A stretch of DNA of 64,000 nucleotides from Dichotomocladium elegans (GCA_025716815.1 JAIXMN010000004.1:248001-312000); one strand, 5' to 3'; counted from the stretch's first letter, positions 1 through 13,021 are shown. The notes: generated by a model not told the origin, from the letters alone. Numbers and translations are program-made.

Positions 1-1596
1 GGACCGCAAATAATTGGCCAGATTCAAGCATTGAATGAATTTGTAGACGCGGTTTCTAAACACGGAGAAGTGCTTCTAAGGATAACAGCGTCTGACATCC
101 GCATGACAGAAATGACCCAAAAGTGGGAATCTGAACTGATTGATAGACTGATGTCTACTGTATCTGAACAGCTGAGAGGTAATAATGGATGAAAAAGACG
201 GTAGTGGGATGTATGCAAGGCTAAATTTTTCATCAGGGCGAATGTCCCGCCTAAATGAATTTAATGTGGATACGATCGACGGCCTTAGCGGAGAAAAAGA
301 TGCGCTTAGCGACTTTGTGATTGAAACAGAGATGTGGCTTCAGCAGCATATTCAAACTGCGTGCCTCGAGCCTCTTTATGAATTGATGAATGCACGCGCT
401 TCGGGCAATCGGTCAGGCTTTTATCTTCGGGTTCGAAAAAATGTCCAATGCATGTGGGAAAGTCTCCTGGATATTATCTGTGTAAGGAACCAATGGTGTA
501 ACCTTGCGTGTGTAACCGGATCAGAATTTTAACATCAAACATTAGAACTCTAAGGCTAAGAACAGCGCTATTCGGCGGGTCGTTAGTTCACGATTGTGTT
601 ACGATATTGCTGAACAATGTATTCCGCAGGTGTACGGGAATTTCCCAAAGGAACTGGCCAGTGATACAGCTTCCCAAGGGAATAAGCCTGATGCGGCGGA
701 CAATCTGGTCAAATTGGATGCCGGCGAAATAGCTGAGCTATATACACAGAAAGGCCGGAGTCTATTGAATGAACACACAATGCAGGAAGGTTGCAATTTG
801 GGATCACTAGTGCAGAGGTACTACCTTGCCGCAGGTCGAGCAGATAAAGTACCAAGCGATGTTTCCCAAGTCTGGTGCAACGTCCTGCAGCGATTACGTT
901 ATACCGAACAACTTGTCGAGACCGTCTACCCGCAATCTCCTTCGCCTGACGGGGCCGCTGACACATCTGATACAGACTTTGAGTATCGCTTTGGCTCTGC
1001 ATCCGAAGGCCTTTATGTTCGACCTCTTCAGTCCTCTCAGAGTGTTACAACGGCGTCCTCTGAGACACCAGGCGAATTGACAGGTCTGGGCATAATGCCC
1101 AAATTTGGCTTCGACATGACACTGAACATGATGAACAACATTGATAAATTGTTTGCGGATCGTGTCGACGTGTATCGACCTGTGGAGGCGACTCCTGCGG
1201 GTGTATGTATAGGACTCATTCGAGTTCTGCTCAAAGCCTTCCTTGAAACTGTACGCCAGATGCGTCTAAAGCAGGCGGATTACCAGCAGCTGCAAATTGA
1301 TGCAGAGTACTTGCGGCTGATGCTCTGGAACTATACGCAGAATGACAAGTGAGTTCAGACTGGTTTATTTATATTGTTCAATTTCTATATTTAGTAACGG
1401 ACCGTATTAGCAAGTGGATGAACTTGATGCTCCAAGAGATCATTTCAAGCGCTTACACACGGTGTAACTCTCCCATCCCGCTCGAATCAGAGGTTAGTGG
1501 TGTTAGTTGAAGTATGTACAAGTCATCATTAGCGCTCATCGCCTCTATGATTAACAGGAGCTAGAACCTATTCTATCTAATTATTTACCTTCTTGA
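1..1596 (+). CDS. VPS51: VPS51-like GARP/EARP tethering subunit, C-terminal part (5' end outside window)
   Basis: This is the C-terminal part of a protein I recognise as Vps51 (Fat-free), a subunit of the GARP complex that tethers endosome-derived vesicles at the trans-Golgi. The reading frame is already open at base 1, so the gene starts upstream. Exons by splice motif and frame are about 1-178, 237-481, 546-1348, 1411-1492 and 1558-1596; acceptor 545 is less certain than the others. The last 100 residues carry the family's most recognisable stretch: a helical segment with DAEYLRLMLWNY, then LLQE-like residues followed by a short SAYTRCNSPIPLE block, which lines up with the end of animal VPS51 (LYLWRF ... 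ASAALRCPDPVPME). The family match rests on this C-terminus; the middle is Ser/Thr rich and weakly conserved. COG1 or another CATCHR subunit is the main alternative. Confidence 0.72.
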
Positions 1597-1812
1597 TACC
1601 CTTGAATACACATTATGGGGCGGGGAGGGGTGGGCGCCAAAGTTCTTAGCTCACCCGGCTTCGAGCGGACCTACAGCTTCAGTAATGCCCCAATAATTTA
1701 GAGCCTTTTAAAAGATCTGTCTTTCTTTTTCAGAACGTGGTCCCCTTTTTCCACCCTCCTTTCCCCTGTTTTATTTTTATCGCCTTGCCATTCCTTTCAA
1801 CGAACACGAAAG

Positions 1813-3890
1813 ATGATTAAGAATCTTGGAAAATTACGCCAGGTGTGTTGATTCTCTTAACGATCTATAAACTGGGGAGTAGTATGGCCAAGCGTGTGAA
1901 GCTTGCCGCTTTTCCCTTCATCGCGTTATATGTTTTTTGAGCAGCGGCTAATAGGATCACACTATTTCTTTTTTCCTTTCCTTAGTGGACTGGAGAACGT
2001 CTAGGCGCTGCCAAAATGACATTACAAACAGAAGACTTCCAGCGACTCGAATCGGATACAGAGCGAAAGCGTGTCGGATTTGAGAAGGTGTATGCAGCTT
2101 CAGAGATCGCACATGGATACTTGGCGAAGAAGAAGGTGTCGCCTGAGGATAACAAAACCAAAGTCTATCCCTTACAGGGACTTGGTATCTGCTGGGCGTC
2201 GCACTCGATCGCCTTCCAAGAAGACTCTCCTTTGGGTAATTTGATTAAACCGTGTGGTTGGGAGCAATGTGTAAATGCAGATCAAATGACGAGGGAGTTT
2301 CTCTAAACTATCACGGTCGTATGTGTGTGTGGGCCGGTTATATTTTTTCTCTTTCAGGTGCTGCAATGAACCACCTTGGAGAACTCGAATCGAGAGTTGC
2401 GATGCTTCAAGAAGAGCTAGCTAATATTTTGAAGGATGATTACATGGGGACGCTTTCAGTTGGGCTGCACGAGTACAAGGAATATCTAGCGCTCAAAAAG
2501 AAGCTTGAATCGCGCCGTCTTGATTATGATGCGAAGTCAAGCCGACTTCAGAAGGCCAAGAAGGAACGACCAGAGTGGGAACAAGAGATGCAGGCATCGA
2601 AGATCAAATATGAAGAGACGGAATATGATTTGATCCAAAAAATGATTTATCTCCAGGATTACGAAGTAAGCAGGCAGGGACACACAGAGACACAAAATTA
2701 TGATCCGATGATCTTTATTATTAAGCTTCCAATTCCAGGACACCCATTTAGAAGCAATCCACAGACTACTTGAAGCTCAATATATGTACCATAGCCAGGC
2801 CGCAGAACTCTTCGGCCATTTGCGGTCCAACTGGGATCAGACAGTCAAGACCGGTGCCAGACATGTCCCGCGCCCACCATTAACCAGTGAGCGTTCACCA
2901 GCAGTAAGCCCAGGCAGCCTGTCGCGGTCCTATCATAACGAGGACTATTTTACCCATGAGGAGCCACGCTCGTTCCAGCGGCAACCAAGTGTCCGACAAG
3001 GAAGTTCGGATAGCTTTGGTCTTCCTCCTCGACGTATACCCAGTTCCACTTCTGTACGAAGCAATGGGAGTGAGTCTCGCCACACGCCGCCGCCTATGCC
3101 CAGACGGCTGTCCCAATCCCAACAATCCCAAAACCTCCAGTCAGGCAAGTAACAGATGGACGAAGTAGGGTTACAATCGTCTAACCTTCGAGATACGAAA
3201 CACTCAGGTCCCAAGCGGCGAAAGGCACTATATGATTTTGATGGCGACAGTCTTGAGGAGCTTTCTTTCCGTGCCGGTGACGTAATCACCGTTGTGGAAG
3301 AGGTCGATGAAGGCTGGTGGCTAGGCGAAGTGGAGAATGTTGGTCCGAAACGTCGTGGGATTTTCCCAGTGAATTACACCGAAGAGATAATATCGCACCG
3401 CACGCCACCTACACCTGCTCGCCCAGTGATTCGTGAGGAACCACAAGAAGAACCTCGTTATGGCACAATGGATGAAGAATCGCCGTTCATGGACCAACCG
3501 GCTACGTCGGCGCATATACCGGTGCGCAGACCCAGCATGCCATCAAGATCCAACTCTTCGAGCTACCAGAGCTCGCCTCCCCTCTCTCGAAGCTCTACGT
3601 ATGTACCTCTTGACACAAAACCTGCAACGCGGACCCCACCACCGCCGCCAGCTCCGTCGTCCCGCATGTCACCCAGCATCTCAAACTCCACGCGGCGAGC
3701 GCCTCCACCTCCTCGAATGACGTCGAGCCTGTCAAACTCGAGTCGAATCTCCCCCCAGTCGCATCCTTACGTCCTCCCTACCCAGTCAGAGGAAACTCAC
3801 GAGCCCGACTGCCAAGAATGCGGCTGCAATGATTTCAGCCCGGACGTCTTTAAGAAAGGCAAATGTAACAATTGCTTCCATAAACATTGA
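1813..3890 (+). CDS. BAR-domain and SH3-domain protein with a C-terminal cysteine motif
   Basis: A membrane-curvature/actin-linking protein with an N-terminal BAR domain and a C-terminal SH3 domain. Exons: 1813-1842, 1986-2235, 2358-2665, 2739-3144 and 3208-3890. The start MIKNLGKLRQ followed by WTGERLGAAK is an amphipathic helix as in endophilin-like N-BAR proteins, and the next about 230 residues are helical and charged as expected for BAR. After a Ser/Pro linker comes an SH3 domain with ALYDF, a GWW pair and FPVNY. Proline runs (TPPPPPAP, APPPPR) follow. The protein ends in a Cys/His block, CQECGCNDFSP then KGKCNNCFHKH, which looks able to bind zinc. The fourth intron must use a GC donor; the nearby GT donor gives a frameshift. 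By family it should act at endocytic sites. It is not a plain Rvs167 because of the cysteine tail. Confidence 0.75.
3145..3207 (+). other. GC-AG intron in the BAR-SH3 gene
   Basis: The donor reads TCAG/GCAAGT and the acceptor CACTCAG, with a CTAAC branch-like site about 25 bases before the end. Splicing G-3144 to GT-3208 gives a glycine codon and continues straight into the SH3 domain. Using the overlapping GT (3149) instead puts the SH3 out of frame with an early stop. Confidence 0.75.
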
Positions 3891-4161
3891 TATTTAGTAT
3901 CTCTCTCTCCCTTCCCCCCTCTCCAAACCTTGCCCGCTCATCCATTTATTCAAACATGTCTTACACAAAAAGGACCAAATATTCAACAAACCATATAGCA
4001 ACAGCTGGTCTGACAATGATGGTTTTTTTTTATTCAGTTGCTGGGAGAGGGTCATTCTCAATCCTGGGGGGGGGTTTACAAACGCCTGCCACTTTCATTA
4101 GCTAGGACGATTTTTTAAAAAAAAACTCCTCCAACTAATTTCCCTTTTCGTCAACAGAAAC

Positions 4162-5272
4162 ATGTTCACCAAGCAAATAAGTGCGTTACGCGTCATCGCG
4201 ATTCCTCATATCCGATCGCTTTCCACAACAACAAGTCGATGCGCTGAACGTAATATCAAGGCATTTCGTAAGTTCCATTCAACCTGATCTTGATCCTTGG
4301 GTCATTTTGCTCATTATCACTCGCTCGCCCTTGTCTTTGCATATATGTGTGAATAATGCAGCTTGGCTACTCCACAATGACACGCCACGAATCGAAAATT
4401 ACCCCTATGCTCATCCCGAGGGATCGTTCGGCTTCCTCAATATTCTACCCACATTTTTGCAGCATGCGTCGAGTGTTCGGTTGGCGTCCAGAACCCTCTA
4501 TCTGAATACCGGTTATTCGTATTTTCCTGAACAGTTTTTGCTAGGAGGTAAAGGATATCAATTGCTTCTTTGGATATATGGTCTCCCTTCACATGAGCAA
4601 TACGCATGTTATTTAATCTTGTGTGTGTGTTTGTGTTTAGCAACGCTTGCCACCCGCCGTGCATTGGAAGCGTTGTCTGAGCATCTTAGCAAACCGACGG
4701 CGGAGACGCGCGAGGGTCTGGAGAACATGTTGACGCCGTCGTTGATCGATCGGTTCGAGCTTGGCAAGATGCAGTCGCTTTTACCAGAAGACGTTGTGTC
4801 GATCACGGTGCCGCAAATCTACGACGCCAATCTGGGCGATGTGTGGCTCACGCTCGGCAACCGACGGGCGCTGACAGCACCGCGCGAGTACGACGTGATC
4901 GAGTGGATGACCATCAAGGTGGCCATCAAGAAGGGTGCCTCGATGGGCGGTGGCGGCGATCACAACGAAGAGTCCTTTGGAGACTCGCGGTCGCGGGTAG
5001 CGCGGGGTCTGATGGAGGGCGCGCAATGCACAGTGGACGTCAAGGTCGATGCGGACGTGGTGTACAAGATCACGAACGGAGACGAGATCCTGATGTATGA
5101 CGAAGGACGACGCACGCTGCAGGTGCAATTCGAGACGCCGTACTTTGAACCGGCCGACAAGATGGTGTCTTCTCGGGACGAGAATGGCGAGCCGGTGAAT
5201 GACTGGTCGTGGCGCATCTCGGATATGGATCAATTGCTTTTGAAAGAAAGGCTAGAAGATGAAGAAGAATAA
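4162..5272 (+). CDS. Mitochondrial protein of probable Tim44-like/MBA1 type
   Basis: Exons 4162-4267, 4362-4547 and 4641-5272. The N-terminus (MFTKQISALRV ... HIRSLSTTTSR) is basic, hydroxylated and free of acidic residues, a good mitochondrial presequence. The body has NEHL-like helices, then LEALSEHLSKPT, a segment ending LTPSLIDRFEL, and a beta-rich half with WLTLGNRRAL, TIKVAIKKGA and VQFETPYFEP, followed by a conserved-looking WSWRISDMDQLL. This helix-then-curved-sheet layout resembles the Tim44-like domain found in Tim44, MBA1 and mL45, which sit at the inner membrane facing the matrix. I cannot assign it more closely; a ribosome receptor/assembly role is inference. The start was chosen because it gives the presequence directly after an A-rich leader. 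Confidence 0.55.
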
Positions 5273-5528
5273 TAGATTCCCCCACCCCCCCATCCCTGGT
5301 CTGTGCTTTTCTTATTGAGTAAAAATAATTGGTTGGTTCAACCGGTCTCTTCCCTCCCACCCCCCAAAACCCACAGCCAACAAAAAAAAAAAAAATTGAC
5401 AAGGGGTTTGGGGGAGGGGAGAAGGAGAAGGAGAAAGAACCCTCCCCCCCACCCGAGGGAGGGGTAAAAGATCGAGGTTTTCTGTACATTCTTTTTTTTT
5501 TTTTTCAAACAATCGAGGTCCCTCGACA

Positions 5529-6748
5529 ATGACCACCGAGAAGCCCTATCAGGCCAACCTGAAGCAAGCATTGCTGGCAGGTGCCATGGCTGGTACGGCC
5601 GTCGACACTGCTTTATTCCCACTTGGTACGTAACAAGGGGTTCAACGAGGGCAAAACACGTAGAGAGCGCTACGTCTGTGTATCTATTATATATTCATTG
5701 TTTCAATAGACACGATCAAGACACGATTGCAATCCCAGGCAGGTTTCATGGCCTCCGGTGGCTTCCGCGGCGTCTACTCAGGCTTACTCTCAGCCGTGGT
5801 TGGTAGCGCACCCAATGGTAACTTGGTCTTAAAAAGACTGGCATGTTGAAAAAAAAAAACACACGCACACACACGCACACACACACGAAAAAAAAGAAGA
5901 GAAAATACATTTCCCATTCTCTGACATGTCAAACACATAGCTTCTTTGTTCTTTGTGACCTACGAAGCCACGAAACGATTGTTGGGCGCCAGCGTCGATC
6001 CGCAACATTCTCATTTTGTACATATGACGGCTGCTTCCTTTGGTGAAATCGTACGTTCGCTTGTTCACAAAAGAAAAAAAAAAAAGATTGGTATATATCT
6101 CACTCTCTTCTCTCTCCCCAACCCCCCCCCTCGCGTCCGGTCTTTAAAGATCGCCTGCACCGTCCGCGTCCCTACAGAAGTGATCAAACAGCGGATGCAG
6201 ACCAAACAGTTCACAGCAACGTCGGAGGCTGTCAAGCACGTGGTTCGAACAGAAGGAATCCTCGGGTTCTACCGTGGTTTCTTGTCAACCGTCGCGCGCG
6301 AGATTCCCTTTACTTGCATTCAATTCCCGCTCTACGAGTACTTTAAACGGCGATATGCGACCCATAAAGGTCGACGGATAGAGCCTTACGAGGCCGCATT
6401 ATGGGGCTCGTTGGCCGGCGGTCTGGCTGCGGCTATCACCACCCCTCTGGACGTATGCAAGACCAGAATCATGTTACTTCAAAAGGTAAAAAAAATAACA
6501 AAACCACACACACACACTTCTTTGCGTGTGGCTTATACCGAAAACTGCAGAGCCATCTGGCACACGAAAATGTCGGAATCGTATCAACGTTCAAGCGCAT
6601 CGTTGCCGAGGAAGGACCGCGCGTGCTATTGGCAGGCATCGGACCTCGCGTTATGTGGATTTCCATCGGCGGCAGCATCTTTTTGGGCGTATACGAAAAG
6701 GCAATCAAGACGCTGGGTCAATTGCATGTACTAGAAGACCGACGATAG
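5529..6748 (+). CDS. PET8: Mitochondrial S-adenosylmethionine carrier (SLC25A26/Pet8 type)
   Basis: A mitochondrial carrier with all three repeats. Exons 5529-5625, 5710-5817, 5941-6050, 6150-6485 and 6551-6748. Repeat signatures are FPLDTIKTRLQ, VPTEVIKQRMQ and TPLDVCKTRIM, each a Px[DE]xx[KR]x[KR] motif. The lines around them (GGFRGVYSGLLSAVVGSAP, REIPFTCIQFPLYEY, GPRVMWISIGGSIFLG) match yeast Pet8 and human SLC25A26 closely, so substrate assignment to S-adenosylmethionine is well supported. It brings SAM into the matrix for methylation, biotin and lipoate synthesis. Length of about 280 residues is normal for the family. Introns 2 and 4 contain CA/GT dinucleotide tracts. A C/T-rich stretch and A tract separate it from the upstream gene. 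Confidence 0.92.
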
Positions 6749-6850
6749 AATCCTTCCTCTACTATTTTTCTTTGTTCCCTCGCATATCAAAAATTTATGT
6801 ACACATTCTATTCTAACTGATGTATGGTGTTATGCATGCTATCCGGTGCT

Positions 6851-9800
6851 TCAAGCGGAGACATGAGTGAACGCTCGTTTGGCGGTTTTTTCCGTCGAAG
6901 CAGCGGCTTCTTCGTCAAAGAATTCAGCCGTGTTGCGCGCTTCCCAATCTCGTTTAAGGTATCCAAGCGCTGCCCGGTTGTAACCCATCAGATCCTTTTG
7001 TCGCTGCAACGCCTCACGCAGGTGGTAGCGAATCGAGTCCAGCATCGGTCGCATAATTCGACTGGCGACAATTTGGTTGTGATGAAGTTTGAGCAATGCA
7101 AACAGCACGCGCGAAACAATGGCAATATTCCAATTCTATCCCTTCTCTGTCAATTCCATGCCATCATCATCCAGCTCTTCGCTATCTCCTTACCTTCTTC
7201 GCCCATATATCAATGTAAGATAGCAGAGAAAGGACTTTGGTGAATGGAAGTACCAAAAGCGCTTCCTCGAGATCATTTGCCTTGATCTTCTCAACGGTAT
7301 TCAGAACATGCCTTTCGGGAGAAACATCACCCATCGCAATCAGGATGGGATTCCGCTGAGGTTGAGGAACGGGTAGTCCTTTTGCTTTGGCCTAGATGGG
7401 TTGCCGCTCTAGTCTTAGTAACTCATCATAATAACTGTGATGAAGAAAACTTACTGCTTCAAATGCCTCCCATCCCTGCTTCTCTTGATCTGCAAGATCC
7501 AAAGCTTCTATTATCCTTTCGCCAGCCTTGAGAGTCTCCATGGTCTGTTTGCCTGCCGAGTCAATTTCCATATCAGTCACATCAACCTTCTCCATCTGGT
7601 TGACTAGCGTAGACTCATAGAGCTCTTCCAGCTCCTTTTCGCGTTCTTCTTCAAGGAAGAGTTGTTCATCGGTCTTCTCCCAGATACGAATTGACCGATC
7701 ATGTGAGCCAGTAACAACAAAAGCCCCGTGTTTGGCAATCGCTAGTGCCCATACTTCACCATGGTGTCCGCTGAGTTTCATGATATTTTCAAACTGGCGA
7801 AAATGTGAGAAAGAGAGAATCACCTTGCATGAAGCTTTCTATACCTTGTCACCGTCCCAGTACTTGATAATCTTGTCTTTGCTCACTGTGAAGAAATAGT
7901 GCGTACCGTGCACAAACTGAATTCCAGTGACGGTATCTTGGTGTGCAAAAATCGATTTATGGCAGTCGCCGAAATCGAGACCCCAGATCTTGACATTTTT
8001 GTCAGCAGAACAGGTGGCAATCAAGGTACTATCGGATGAAATATCCATGGAAAGAACCGGGAGCTATGACATGCAATACAGGGTATGAATTTCTTATTTC
8101 TAAAGAGACTTCTTGCGGAAAGTATACCTTGTGGCCATATAGCGACAAAAAGAATTTGAGTGTGTCATGGTAGAATACTTTCACTGTCGCATCCAACAGG
8201 GAAACTGCGATTAGGTTCTGATCAGGGCTATAACGGACACACAGAATCTCGTCTGACATTTTGAGCGTTCGCATATGTACAAAGGTCAATCGATTGGGTT
8301 TCTATATACATTATTCGCTCATTCAGTCAACTATCCATTCATTCTATCGTGCAATTCGAACACCCCCCCTCCACTTACCACAGACTCATCCACCTTGAAA
8401 TCCCAAAATTTGACATCCTTGTCGGAACTGCCAGTGACAAAACCACGCTTATCTGGCCGTATTTGCAGGGAATAGATGGATCCTGCGTGACCTTTCACGG
8501 ATTCAACCAAAGAAGAGGATCCAAGTTCATAAAGTTCCAGATATCCTTCCTTTGTGCCGACGAGAATCTGCAACGACGGGGGTTATTCTCTTGTTACGTG
8601 TGCAAATTTCCAAGCTATAAATAACATACATGTCGGTTTCCGGGCAAGAAGGAGCAACAAAGGGCATATCCACATTCGATGGTTCGAATGCATGATCTTG
8701 TCTTGATGTTCCAGACCTTGAGCATGTCTAGAGAACAGAACTCAGTATTTGACCAGCTCGTAGCATACATTGACTTACTGTTTGATGCTGATGCCAGTAA
8801 TTCGTCATCCGAGCTCAGTGCAACAGCGCGAATATCCGAGCGATGCCCAGGCAGATCAACGGTCGAAAGCTTTGTAGGCTCAGGCTGTGTCTCTGCTTTC
8901 TTGTCTGAAGGAAGAGGTGCGTTGTAAACCTCAACGACGTTATCGCTTAACGAGAGTAGAACCTATCGTTGTAGCCATATGTCAGAAAAGTGTGGGTAGC
9001 GTCCTTCGAGAGTGGCGAGTTGATATTTTCTCGCGTACCTGCAAGTGTCCAGTCTTTTCATGATCCATTTTCGGGTTGAAATCGAAGCTGCGCACCTTTG
9101 TAGGTGCACGCACGAGCGTATACGGGTGATATTCATCTTCTGCTTGAATTTCATCGCTGATCTCAATCTCCTTTCCCTTCTCTTTTGCGCGCTTTCGGCG
9201 ACGCTGGATCTTTTTCCGGATGGTTTGATGATCTCTCACTTCGTAGATTTCCACAGCCTTGTCCGCTGCCTGGACACCAAGATACTTCCCTGAAGGATGG
9301 AATTTCAAAGTGATGATACGGGCGCGAGAACTGCGATTCACGTTTCCATATACGGTGATCGCCTTGGCCATGGTCGGGCCGTCCTCACCATCCTGAATCA
9401 CTTCCATCTCGTCAATCGGCTTGTTCAGGACATCCCAATTGATTTTCCACGCTTTCAACTGAGGTTCAGCGCCACCGGAGATGATGACATCCTGGGATGG
9501 GGCCACGTCAAATGCCCACACCTCCGTGCGGTGGCCAACAACCGTCTCGCGGCAAAACTGACTTGACAGATCCCATAGTTTCAACAGGGTATCTTTCGAG
9601 GCGGACAAGAGATATCCAGGGTTGGTGCTTTGAACATCATCCTCACCGGGCTGAGAGAGAAACTTGAGGCAAGTGACCTGTTCTTTATGACCCTTGAGAC
9701 GGTACAGGCCCATTTCGGCCACAACATCCCACACAATAATGTCAGTGTCGCGCGAACCGGAAGCTAATTGCGTGCCATTTCCGTTGAATGTCAATGCTGT

Positions 9801-10243
9801 AACTGCGCCTCGGTGACCACTGAGGGTGACTTGCGAGGATGAAGACGAATCGAGAGTCCACAGTCGCACAATACCGTCCGAGTAACTATAACCACGTATA
9901 AGAAAAACAGAACCCTGCGTTTCTCTCTCGCGAGTTTTACCCAACAGCATAATCACGATTGTTTGGGCTGCGAGCAATCGCTGTAACCTCGGCAGTATTG
10001 TTGGATTCCTTCCATTCAGCAACCTATTCAATGCAAGAAAAAAAAAAACTTTAACGAGATTCCGATCGACAAGCGTGATTGTCGATTTACCTTGGTTCCC
10101 TTTTTGAGATCCCAAGTTATAACTTGCTCCAGGGCAGGAGCGATCGCCAGCTTGCCCGTTGAATCATATAAAATGTTCGATTGGGTGGATGTTACCACGC
10201 CAAAGCTAGCTGCGGGCTCGTACCGAAGATAAGCTTTGACCAT
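6851..10243 (-). CDS. UTP12: U3 snoRNP/SSU processome WD40 protein UTP12 (WDR3, DIP2)
   Basis: An eleven-exon gene on the minus strand: 10091-10243, 9941-10023, 9039-9885, 8962-8779, 8727-8640, 8567-8379, 8301-8128, 8063-7855, 7793-7455, 7391-7195 and 7135-6851. The product starts [17 protein letters not shown], a hallmark of the family, and carries about twelve WD repeats ([44 protein letters not shown]). The C-terminal UTP12 domain contains [13 protein letters not shown] and [12 protein letters not shown]. The protein belongs to the UTP-B module of the small-subunit processome and works in the nucleolus in 18S rRNA maturation. A highly charged [12 protein letters not shown] stretch lies between the two propellers. 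All splice junctions are GT-AG and in frame. Confidence 0.95.
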
Positions 10244-10521
10244 GATTTAGATCTGTCGACGAACGATCAAGCAGGATATGACAAACTCTCTGACTTTTTT
10301 TTTTCTGGAGGCCATATCTGGGGAGTAAATTTTTTTGACCAATCACACATCTTTCTAGCAATAAAGGGGTCGCATTTCCTACGATAGCTTTGTCTGTCTT
10401 TATTGGGGGGGAGGGGGCGGAACGGTGAAATACGAGAATTTACACACGAAGATGGATTTGGATCCACCAGTTGAATAGATAGGAGAGCCTTCATTCCTGT
10501 TAGTATGTACATTGGACCTAT

Positions 10522-11544
10522 TTATTGTAGCAGCTGCGTCTGATGGTGGTTGGGATTAGGACCGTTCTCCAGCTTGACTGTGATGGCTCTAATGTCGCTC
10601 GTGTGACTCCCCTTGACCCGCCTTTTCCTCTGTATTGCGCCTTCGTAGTTGACAATAGGGACCGTGAGATCCAACATATCCGCATCGGCTCTTTCTTGTC
10701 GTCGGATCAACTGATTCTCGGCTGACATGAGCCGTTTTAAATTTTCTTCCACTATACGCGATTGCTGTGAGTTAAGCTCGCGCACACGCTGCGGATCATC
10801 CGGACGGTGGATATAAACCTAGCAAAACGTTACGCGTGTTAGCTGCATCAGTCGTCCACTCCAGAATCGGATGCATAGGCTGGTTCCGAGAGAGGACTTA
10901 CAGGCGTCTGGCGAAAGGAGTGTCGGCTAGGGAATTTGGGCATGTAGGAAGGGACATATTCTGGCAGACTTGTTGTTGCCTTTCTGACTTCATCATTTTC
11001 TTCATCGTCGTCTGAGCAAAGGAAGTTATAGCTGTCGCTGGCTTCTTTGGATGGCGTCTCCTTCTGAAGTGGTATCATGGCTAAATTTCCAGTATGAACA
11101 AGGTTGCTTCAGACATAAAAAAAAAACTCCTCTCCCTTCCCACACCAACGCCTTGGGCGTAATCTCCTTCAGCTGAATACCAAGTTTGCCAATTTGCTTT
11201 GCTTGATTCAGATAATGCCCGAACTGCTCTAGCTGGACACCCGAATCTTCAAGAGATCGCAGTACATCGTGGTAATTTGGTCTCGTTCGGCAGCCAAGTT
11301 CGGAATAAGTGTGCGTGTTGTAGAGTATATTTTGCAAATCTTTCGCAATGTTCGATTGAGCAGGGCGTAGACAGAGTGATTACTAGAAGCTCTTTGCATC
11401 CTTACACTGTTCGAGAAGATCAGCCAACTTCTCTAATGCAGATCGTTGTATTGAATCAAAGCCACATTCACGGGCAATTATTGTAATAGTTCGAAGATTG
11501 GATTCGTGAATAAAATCAACGTTTGTTGAACCTTTATCATCCAT
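10522..11544 (-). CDS. TAF8: TFIID subunit TAF8
   Basis: Four exons: 11544-11406, 11339-11150, 11080-10902 and 10818-10522. The N-terminal half is a histone fold of the bromodomain-associated type (IARECGFDSIQRSALEKLAD, then EQYLQNILYNTHTYSELGCR and RPNYHDVLRSLEDSGV), which in TAF8 pairs with TAF10. The second half holds the TAF8 C-terminal signature LPEYVPSYMPKFPSRHSF followed by QTPVY. That pairing of domains is diagnostic for TAF8. The tail contains a basic run (QRKRRVKG) that may be the nuclear localisation signal, as TAF8 is known to carry the import signal for TAF10. It lies downstream of UTP12 in the opposite reading direction only in the sense of separate genes: both are on the minus strand with about 280 bases between them. 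Confidence 0.88.
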
Positions 11545-12957
11545 TGTGATAGGCAGTGTTAACTTCTTCTGGTATATATACGTGAGGTTTTTTTTTTTTG
11601 AAGTGAAGTGTGGAGATTGAAGAGAATCTTCGCTCCTTCCCATAAATAGCAAAATGAAAATTATTATTGCGATGCCCGGTAAAACCCTCCACTTCAAACA
11701 AAAAGTTTAGCATTGTTGCGCGACGCAGTAATTGACCCGAGGAAGATAACACAAAGCTTTCTTCCAATGGTTCAAGAATACTTCTTAGTTCCTAGAGTGA
11801 AGATGTAAGCATGCATAGGGAAGTACATGTCGTATTTCAGCTGGACATAGGCGAGAGAGTGCATATCAATACGGTGGCTGTTCATGAACGCGACCTCCAT
11901 GAGATAGATGCAAGGGCATTCTGTTTTTCTGAGCCTTCGCATCCAGTGACACCCATCACCAACATCAGTGTAGTACTCTTATGGCTGCAAACAGATGTAC
12001 ACACGAAAAGAATGGGTGTCTCAATAATTTGAGTCAGCTCTTGTCGGGAATAAAGAACCGCGTCGCATCTTCTTACTCCTTATCCAGCAAGATGGGGTTC
12101 CCCTGAGGATGACAACAGCCGATGTGAACAGGCTGCATACAGAGTAACAGAGAGATGTGGCATCGTACGCCTCTTTCTGGATAGAAGTGCTGTGATCATC
12201 ATGCATCGTTTCGATACTCGTCTATGATACTATTTTTTAGTATGTATGCTGTACGAACTATCTTTTCTGGTTGGAGCTCGATTCTCTCGGGGTACATGTA
12301 TCTGCTATGTACCCTGCATTAGCCTGACAATCCTTTTGCTGCCGTCGTCCTTGCTGAGTAATTGGGGCAAACCTCAAAACAGACCACTTCTGTCATTAAA
12401 ATGAGTTTAATAAAGCGCGGATTTCTAAGGATAAAGAAAATATGAACAAGACTGCCTCGGATCTACCATCCATAAAGAAAGAAAAAAGAGGATTTCCTGG
12501 TCCGAGTTATCCTGAAATTACCCCTAGCCCACTCCGTTTCTCTGTCGTTATGCAGACTCCCTTGACATCTCGTTAGACTGTGAGCATGGCACCCTGGTTC
12601 TATTTGGTTGAAAAATACCTTGTATAGACCTTATAAATGCATGCCAGATGAACGCGGATACGGCCAAAATGCAACAAAAGACATGTTTGTTAAAAATGGT
12701 TTGATCTTGTTGAAACCTACCCTCAAGCACGATATTGCTGTTACCGTGTCCAGAAAAAGCAAGCAACCTTCTTGCTGCACTGGCAAATGCAACCCTATAT
12801 GCCACTTCTCCTTATTGAATCCTTCTTTTTTAACTTTTTTTTTTTTCGCTATGATGCAAGTATGAGAAAAAACAAAAAGACAACCGAAATTTCGAAATTA
12901 AACATTGCATGGTGAAGAGTAACAGTCCTTTTTTTATTCTAGTAAAAAAAAAAAAGA
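11545..12957. other. Gene-poor interval upstream of TAF8
   Basis: No supported gene. On the minus strand a short open stretch at about 11640-11790 (containing LEESFVLSSSGQLLRRATML) is protein-like and follows a TAG acceptor, but I could not join it to anything or recognise it. The rest is A/T rich with homopolymers. Confidence 0.4.
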
Positions 12958-12968
12958 TTTATAAAAGG
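12958..12968 (+). promoter_or_regulatory. TATA box of the first secreted acidic protein gene
   Basis: TTTATAAAAGG lies about 55-60 bases before the ATG at 13022, the expected distance for a strong fungal core promoter with a short leader. Confidence 0.6.
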
Positions 12969-13021
12969 ACAGGTAGATAAGACTAATCCGGCCCATTAAC
13001 AGCTTCTTTCTCCAAAAAAAA

